Origin: Burkholderiales bacterium
Lineage (GTDB): Bacteria; Pseudomonadota; Gammaproteobacteria; Burkholderiales; Burkholderiaceae_C
Assembly: GCA_016219375.1 (NCBI GenBank)
Contig: JACRNC010000023.1
Span: forward strand, 124,001 to 188,000
Direction of reading: 5' to 3'
Length of the DNA stretch: 64,000 nt
The notes under the pieces are model-generated. The model was not told the DNA's origin and ran no database searches. It saw only the letters and a program-made list of their open reading frames with translations. The translations under genes and the position numbers were made by a program. Position 1 is the stretch's first letter. Every line of letters begins with the position of its first letter. Shown here piece after piece: positions 59,276-64,000 of this stretch.

Positions 59276-59767
59276 TCAGCCGCGCTGGCGGTTGATGTTG
59301 TTGCTCTCGGGCAGGTCGTCGCTCTGCAGGTCGCTGTCCACGTCCTGCATGCCGCCGCGCTGCTGGTCCTGGTGGCTGCGGTTGGACTGGTCCATGCTCG
59401 GGATGTCCTGGCTCTGCTGGCTGCTGCCGCTGCCGAAGCCGCCCTGCTGCTGGCTGCCCGAGCCGCTGCGGCTGCCGGACTGCTCCTGCTGGCGGCCCTG
59501 GTTGCCCGAGGATCCGCCCTGCTGGCTGCCCTGGCTGCTGGAGACGTCCTGGCGGCCCAGCGAGTTGCCGCCGGCCTGTTGCTGGCCGAGGTTGGACTGG
59601 TCCTGCTGGCGGCCCTGCTGCGAGCGCTGTTGTGAGCCCTGTTGCGAGCCGATCTGCTCGCCACCGGTCTGCTGACCCTGCGTGTCGGACTGGATGCCGG
59701 CGGCCGTGCGCTGCTGCTGGCCGGGCTGCTGCTGTTGCTGCTGTTGCTGCTGTTGCTTGCGGGTCAT
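59276..59767 (-). CDS. Gln/Ser/Gly-rich low-complexity protein, unknown function
   Basis: The 163-residue protein has no recognisable domain. It begins MTRK followed by ten glutamines, then alternates Gln, Ser, Gly, Arg and Asp to the end (for example GEQIGSQQGSQQRSQQGRQ and DVDSDLQSDDLPESNNINR). Hydrophobic residues are almost absent, so it should be intrinsically disordered and prion-like in composition. A strong ribosome site (CAGGAG, 7 bp before the ATG) and its own terminator support expression. The poly-Gln tract mixes CAA and CAG codons as a 9-bp repeat. No signal peptide is visible. It is monocistronic. Confidence 0.7.
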   Translation of the reverse strand: MTRKQQQQQQQQQQPGQQQRTAAGIQSDTQGQQTGGEQIGSQQGSQQRSQQGRQQDQSNLGQQQAGGNSLGRQDVSSSQGSQQGGSSGNQGRQQEQSGSRSGSGSQQQGGFGSGSSQQSQDIPSMDQSNRSHQDQQRGGMQDVDSDLQSDDLPESNNINRQRG

Positions 59768-60003
59768 GGTGATCTCCTGTTGGTCAAGCGCCCGGATTGG
59801 GCACGGCCTCTTGCGGCAACCCCCATGCCCGAGCGCCGCCGGCCGGCGCGTGACATATGCCCTACAGCAGGTGGGTGAATGACCGATAACTTATCGACCG
59901 GGCATGGAGCGCAGCCGCGCGCCCATGCGCGACCAGAACACCGGCGCACCGCACACCGGCCTTCGCCCGCCGCGCCACCTGCCCAGGCTCACCGGCTCCA
60001 GAC

Positions 60004-60885
60004 ATGACCACACTTGCCGAGCCCACCCGCTGCGCCGCCGTCGCTGAAGAGCTCGACCTGGCCCGCCGCCGCGGCCCGCTGCAGACCATCATCATCCCGC
60101 CGTGCCCGGCGCTGCTGGCGCGGCTGCAGCGTGCGCTGGGCGCGGCCGAGCCCGACCTGCCCGAGGTGGCCCGCATCGCTGCCGGCGACGTGGCCATGTC
60201 GGCCACGCTGCTGCGCGCGGCCAATGCGCCGATGTACGCCGCCGGCCAGCCGGTGCAGACCATCGGCCAGGCGATGAACCGCCTGGGCCTGGCGCAGACG
60301 GCGGCGGTGCTGACCGGCTTCATCGCCCAGCGCGCGCTGCCGGTGCGCAACCCGCAGCTGCAGCGCTTCTGGGAGCGCTCCACCAAGCGCGCGCTGGCCC
60401 TGGCCTTCATCGCGCGCAAGCTGCCCGGCATGTCGCCCGATGTGGCGCACACCTTCGGTCTGTTCTGCCATGTCGGCCTGCCGGTGATGCTGCAGAGCCT
60501 GAAGGGCTACGCCGGCACGATGGTCGAGGCCCGCGCGCGCACGGACCGCTCCTTCATCGCCACCGAGAACGCCAACCACCGCACGGATCACGCCGTGGTC
60601 GGCGCGCTGGTCGCCCGCGTGTGGCGCCTGTCGCCCACCGTGGTGGCCGCCGTGCGCCTGCACCATGACCTGGACCTGCTGGGCGACCAGTCGGTCGAGC
60701 CCGAGGTGCAGACGCTGATCGCCGCCGGCCTGCTGGCCGAGCACCTGATGCTGCGCCACGAAGGCCTGGACGCCGACCGCGACTGGGCCGACCACGCGCC
60801 CCGCGCGCTGGGCTGGCTGGAGCTGGACGCCGACGACCTGCTGGTCTGGGAAGACGAACTGCGCGAGACGCTGGACGCGGCCTGA
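60004..60885 (+). CDS. HDOD domain protein
   Basis: The 293-residue protein holds an HDOD domain (PCPALLARLQRAL, VARIAAGDVAMSATLLRAANAPMY, IGQAMNRLGL, then FCHVGLPVM and RLHHDL) spanning about residues 30-250. HDOD proteins regulate cell-cycle, motility or second-messenger pathways and lack HD-type catalysis; the output partner is not visible here. A terminator follows. Confidence 0.88.
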   Translation: MTTLAEPTRCAAVAEELDLARRRGPLQTIIIPPCPALLARLQRALGAAEPDLPEVARIAAGDVAMSATLLRAANAPMYAAGQPVQTIGQAMNRLGLAQTAAVLTGFIAQRALPVRNPQLQRFWERSTKRALALAFIARKLPGMSPDVAHTFGLFCHVGLPVMLQSLKGYAGTMVEARARTDRSFIATENANHRTDHAVVGALVARVWRLSPTVVAAVRLHHDLDLLGDQSVEPEVQTLIAAGLLAEHLMLRHEGLDADRDWADHAPRALGWLELDADDLLVWEDELRETLDAA

Positions 60886-60940
60886 AAGAGGGCTGCCGGC
60901 GCCCCGGCCCGCCAAGAGCCGAAGAAAGGCCCGGCAACGA

Positions 60941-60964
60941 CAAAGCCGCCCGCGGGCGGCTTTG
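60941..60964. terminator. Bidirectional terminator between the HDOD gene and minE
   Basis: A perfect 10-bp stem, CAAAGCCGCC (60941-60950) and GGCGGCTTTG (60955-60964), encloses CGCG and is followed by TTCTC rightwards. Leftwards it lies 32 bp after minE. It serves both convergent genes. Confidence 0.85.
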
Positions 60965-60995
60965 TTCTCGGTGCGATCAGCGAAAGGCAAGCGCT

Positions 60996-61256
60996 TCAGC
61001 GCCCCGCCTCGGGCAGCTCGATCTTGACCTCCAGCACCTCCAGGTTGTCCTGGCGCTCCATCGACACCTTGATGTCGTCCGGATTGACGCTGACGTACTT
61101 GGAGATCACCGCCACCAGCTCGCGCTGCAGCTCGGGCAGGTAGTCGGGGCTGGCGCTGCGGCCGGTGCGCTCGTGGGCCAGGATGAGCTGCAGGCGCTCC
61201 TTGGCGACGGTGGCCGACTTCTTTTTCTCGCCGATGAAGAAGGAGAGGAAGCCCAT
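60996..61256 (-). CDS. minE: Cell division topological specificity factor MinE
   Basis: The 86-residue protein starts with the membrane-targeting [15 protein letters not shown], has the MinD-contact helix [17 protein letters not shown] and a C-terminal topological domain ([29 protein letters not shown]). MinE drives MinD oscillation so that FtsZ assembles only at midcell. It follows minD by 5 bp. Confidence 0.97.
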   Translation of the reverse strand: MGFLSFFIGEKKKSATVAKERLQLILAHERTGRSASPDYLPELQRELVAVISKYVSVNPDDIKVSMERQDNLEVLEVKIELPEAGR

Positions 61257-61261
61257 GGCGC

Positions 61262-62074
61262 TCACCTCCCGAACAGGCGCTTGAAGAAGCCGGGCTTCTC
61301 GGCCTCGATGAAGCGCAGCGGCTTGTCCTCGCCCAGGAAGCGGGCGATGACGTCCTTGTAGGCCTCGGACACGTCGGTGCCGGTCATGTGGATGGCCGGC
61401 ACGCCCTGGTTGGACGCGTTGAGCACGGTCTCGGATTCGGGGATCACGCCGATCAGCTTGACGCGCAGGATCTCGTGGATGTCTTCCAGCGAGAGCATCT
61501 GCCCGCCTTCGACGCGGTTGGGGTTGTAGCGGGTGATCAGCAGGTGCTCCTTGATCGGCTCCTGCTTTTCGATGGCGCGCTTGGTCTTGCTGTTGAGCAT
61601 GCCCAGGATGCGGTCGGAGTCGCGCACCGAGGAGACCTCGGGGTTGGTCACCACCAGCGCCTCGTCGGCGAAGTGCATGGCCATCAGCGCGCCCGTCTCG
61701 ATGCCGGCGGGCGAGTCGCAGACGATGTACTCGAAGCCCATGTCGGCCAGCTCCTTGAGCACGCGCTCCACGCCGTCCTGGGTCAGGGCTTCCTTGTCGC
61801 GCGTCTGCGAGGCGGCCAGCACGAACAGGTTGTCGCACTGCTTGTCCTTGATCAGCGCCTGGTTGAGGTTCGCCTCGCCGTGGATGACGTTGATCAGGTC
61901 GTAGACCACGCGGCGCTCGCAGCCCATGATCAGGTCCAGGTTGCGCAGGCCGACGTCGAAGTCGATCACGGCCGTCTTGTGGCCGCGCAGGGCCAGGCCG
62001 GAGGCGAAGCTGGCGCTGGTGGTGGTCTTGCCGACGCCTCCCTTGCCAGAGGTCACCACGATGATTCGGGCCAT
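61262..62074 (-). CDS. minD: Septum site-determining ATPase MinD
   Basis: The 270-residue deviant-Walker ATPase has GKGGVGKTT at 10-18, [22 protein letters not shown], and a C-terminal amphipathic membrane-binding helix ([12 protein letters not shown]). It recruits MinC to the membrane. The start [13 protein letters not shown] is the family start. The gap of 196 bp to minC shows nothing I can name. Confidence 0.98.
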   Translation of the reverse strand: MARIIVVTSGKGGVGKTTTSASFASGLALRGHKTAVIDFDVGLRNLDLIMGCERRVVYDLINVIHGEANLNQALIKDKQCDNLFVLAASQTRDKEALTQDGVERVLKELADMGFEYIVCDSPAGIETGALMAMHFADEALVVTNPEVSSVRDSDRILGMLNSKTKRAIEKQEPIKEHLLITRYNPNRVEGGQMLSLEDIHEILRVKLIGVIPESETVLNASNQGVPAIHMTGTDVSEAYKDVIARFLGEDKPLRFIEAEKPGFFKRLFGR

Positions 62075-62270
62075 CGGTTTGCAGTCCTTCGATTGATGCG
62101 GGTGTGGGGTGTGCCGCCGAGCCGGCTGCGGGGCCGGGGCAGGGCGCATCGAGCCGGTGCTCGGCAGTGCGGATGGCCCTTGTGGCAGAAGGCCGCAAGT
62201 GTAGCGGCGGGCCTTGTGGCCGCCGGCCGCGGGCGGGCTGTGCGCCAGCCGTGTTCGCCAGGGGCCGGGA

Positions 62271-63032
62271 TCAGTCCAGGCGCTCGAAGACCAGGCGGTC
62301 GCCGTCCAGCCGCACCTGGGCGGCACGGCCCAGCACGTCGGCCGGCAGCGGGGTCTCGGTGGTGCGGTAGGTGCCGGCAATCGCCACCAGCTCCGCCTCC
62401 AGGTGCAGCGCGAAGATGCGCGCCTCGGTGTTGCCCTTGGCGCCGGCGATGGCCTTGCCACGCAGCGGGGCGTAGACATGGATGTGGCCGTCGGCGATCA
62501 CTTCGGCTCCGGGGTTGACCGCGGCCAGCACGATCAGGTCGCCGCCGCGCGCATAGGCCTGCTGGCCGGAGCGCAGGGGCTTGTCGACGACGAGCGTGGG
62601 CACCGCCGCGCCGGGCACCTCGACGCGGACCTCGACCGGCACCTCGCGCACCACTTCGACCTCCCGCACCACTTCCACGGTCTGTGTGCGGGCGGGGGCG
62701 CTGCCGCCTTCGGCCGCTTCGCCCAGGCCGGCCTGGCGGGCGGCTGCATGCTGGGCCGCGGTGCCGCCACGCACGGCCACGGGCAGCATGCCGTGGCGGC
62801 GCAGCAGCTGCACCAGGCCGTCGAACTCCAGCGGGGTGTCCAGGCCGCTGCTGCCCGACTGGCCCAGCTGGCCCAGGTCGATGACGACCGGGTCGTGGTC
62901 GAACATGGCACTGCCGCCCAGCTTGTCGTCAAGCGCAGCGGCCAGCTCGGCCAGGTCGGCTGACTTGATCACCACGGCTTCCAGCGTCAGCGAAGCGCTC
63001 TTGAGGTCGATGACGGCAGGGCCGGCGGGCAT
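62271..63032 (-). CDS. minC: Septum formation inhibitor MinC
   Basis: The 253-residue protein has an N-terminal FtsZ-inhibiting domain ([24 protein letters not shown]) and a C-terminal beta-helix ([50 protein letters not shown], about 150-200). The linker contains a repetitive Val/Glu/Arg run ([25 protein letters not shown], about residues 118-138) that is unusual. It is the first gene of the leftward minCDE set. Confidence 0.95.
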   Translation of the reverse strand: MPAGPAVIDLKSASLTLEAVVIKSADLAELAAALDDKLGGSAMFDHDPVVIDLGQLGQSGSSGLDTPLEFDGLVQLLRRHGMLPVAVRGGTAAQHAAARQAGLGEAAEGGSAPARTQTVEVVREVEVVREVPVEVRVEVPGAAVPTLVVDKPLRSGQQAYARGGDLIVLAAVNPGAEVIADGHIHVYAPLRGKAIAGAKGNTEARIFALHLEAELVAIAGTYRTTETPLPADVLGRAAQVRLDGDRLVFERLD

Positions 63033-63230
63033 GGTGCGGGGCTCGGGATCGGACAGAGAAACAGGAGGTGGCGCAGCGGCGGGCGAGTGTACTGCCCGGG
63101 GGCGCGGGAGCTGGTGGGGCCGCGGTGCGCAGATCCATGCGGACGATGCGGGTGGAACTACCTGACAGAATGCTGAACACAGCACACTGTTTGCATCGTC
63201 TGCCTGCAGGCGTTTTTTGGAGACCGTTAC

Positions 63231-64000
63231 GTGAAAGCCTTTCTCGTTGCCCTGTCCGTTGCCGTGTCCGGCCTGACGCTGGGTGTGGCGCCCGTGGATG
63301 TGGAGGCCAAGCGCCTGGGTGGCGGCCGGGCGGCCGGCATGCAGCGCCAGGCGCCCAAGGCGCCGCCGCAGCAGCAGACGCCGCCCCAGCAGCCCGCCAA
63401 CACGGCGCCCAATGCCGGCGCTGCGGCGCCCGGTGCTGCGGGTGCGGCGGCTGCCGCGGGCAAGCGCTCGTGGATGGGCCCGATCGCCGGCCTGGCGGCG
63501 GGCCTGGGCATCGCCGCGCTGCTCAGCCATTTCGGGCTGGGGGCGGGCATGGCCAATTTCCTGACCATGCTGCTGCTGGCGGCGGCGGCCTTCTTCGTGA
63601 TCCGCTGGCTGCTGCGGCGCTTTGCCGGCGGGGCGGCGGCGCAGCGCCAGGGCGGGCTGCAGTACGCGGGTGCCGGTGCGCCGGCCGGCAGGGCTGATCC
63701 CTTCGCTCAGCCGATGCAGCGCCAGGCGCCGGCGGCCGGGGGCTTTTCGGCCGGGGCGCTGAATCCGGTGCCGATGGCGGGCGCGACCGGTGCAGCGACG
63801 CTGCCGGCGGACTTCGATGCCGAAGGTTTCCAGCGCATTGCCAAGATGCTCTTCATCCGCATGCAGGCGGCCAATGATGCGGGGCAGGTGGAGGATCTGC
63901 GCAAGTTCACCACGCCGGAGCTTTTCGCCTCACTGCGGCTGGATCTGCAGGAGCGCGGCAGCGCGGCACAGCAGACGGATGTGGTGCAGCTCGATGCGCA
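63231..64000 (+). CDS. Tim44-like domain protein, 3' end outside the window
   Basis: The gene starts with GTG at 63231 (TTTTTTGGAGACC ribosome site before it) and encodes a signal peptide ([25 protein letters not shown]). A Pro/Gln/Ala-rich stretch, two membrane segments ([22 protein letters not shown] and [22 protein letters not shown]) and the beginning of a Tim44-like domain ([41 protein letters not shown]) follow. Bacterial Tim44-like proteins are of unknown role. The last 256-257 codons visible are open to the edge. Confidence 0.88.
   Translation, partial: MKAFLVALSVAVSGLTLGVAPVDVEAKRLGGGRAAGMQRQAPKAPPQQQTPPQQPANTAPNAGAAAPGAAGAAAAAGKRSWMGPIAGLAAGLGIAALLSHFGLGAGMANFLTMLLLAAAAFFVIRWLLRRFAGGAAAQRQGGLQYAGAGAPAGRADPFAQPMQRQAPAAGGFSAGALNPVPMAGATGAATLPADFDAEGFQRIAKMLFIRMQAANDAGQVEDLRKFTTPELFASLRLDLQERGSAAQQTDVVQLDA

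Overview
The window is very GC-rich chromosomal DNA whose housekeeping blocks (rplU-rpmA-obgE-proB, rppH-proS-lytic transglycosylase, prfA-prmC-grxD-ubiX, rplM-rpsI-argC-erpA, anmK/M23 peptidase/tyrS, minCDE) have the order typical of Betaproteobacteria, order Burkholderiales. A PEP-CTERM protein, the urt urea transporter and intergenic repeats of a Comamonadaceae-like type point to the Leptothrix/Rubrivivax/Ideonella-like side of that order. That placement is inferred from gene content; no rRNA is present. No phage, transposase, CRISPR array or plasmid gene was found.

Layout. 1-4.7 kb: a purine-degradation block. PuuD (urate oxidation) and HiuH run rightwards, and a GntR regulator, PuuE (allantoinase) and an OHCU decarboxylase/allantoate amidohydrolase fusion run leftwards. 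4.7-7.4 kb: a radical SAM protein with a LexA box on its start codon, and a patatin-like lipase. 7.4-15.1 kb: ribosomal proteins L21/L27, ObgE, ProB, CsbD, RppH, ProS and a lytic transglycosylase. 15.1-20.7 kb (leftward): UbiX, GrxD, an outer-membrane-like protein, PrmC, PrfA and HemA. 20.9-26.9 kb (rightward): a small membrane protein, QueE, QueD, BioA, BioD, BioF and a solute-binding protein. 27-33 kb: MiaB, a small exported protein, tRNA-Met, HtpG, a DUF2726 protein and a GNAT. 33.3-41.6 kb: L13, S9, ArgC, a coiled-coil membrane protein, bactofilin, ErpA, AnmK, an M23 peptidase and TyrS. 41.7-46.8 kb: an operon of cytochrome b, two-component system and CDF metal exporter, then a cupin and a hemerythrin. 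46.8-57.7 kb: nitrogen acquisition, with urtABCDE leftwards, divergent from ureA-hupE-ureB-ureC rightwards, followed by a PEP-CTERM protein. 57.8-64 kb: a DUF427 protein, a DUF808 protein, a Gln-rich low-complexity protein, an HDOD protein, MinCDE and the start of a Tim44-like protein.

How the parts fit. The purine block converts urate through 5-hydroxyisourate, OHCU, allantoin and allantoate towards ureidoglycolate, and the urea/urease block at 47-57 kb imports and hydrolyses urea. Both are nitrogen-scavenging modules. The 600-bp gap between urtA and ureA carries good matches to sigma-54 (-24/-12) promoters facing both ways and an NtrC-type palindrome, so nitrogen-limitation control is likely. 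The urease structural genes are not accompanied here by ureD, ureE, ureF or ureG.

The points most worth a second look are the LexA operator overlapping a start codon, the divergent sigma-54 control region, urease genes without adjacent maturation genes, the Gln-rich low-complexity protein with its own strong ribosome site and terminator, the five-fold 15-bp repeat at the start of bioF, the QueD homologue without the usual catalytic cysteine, and the paired intergenic repeats inside the urt operon. I did not find a clearly new multi-gene defence or mobile system.
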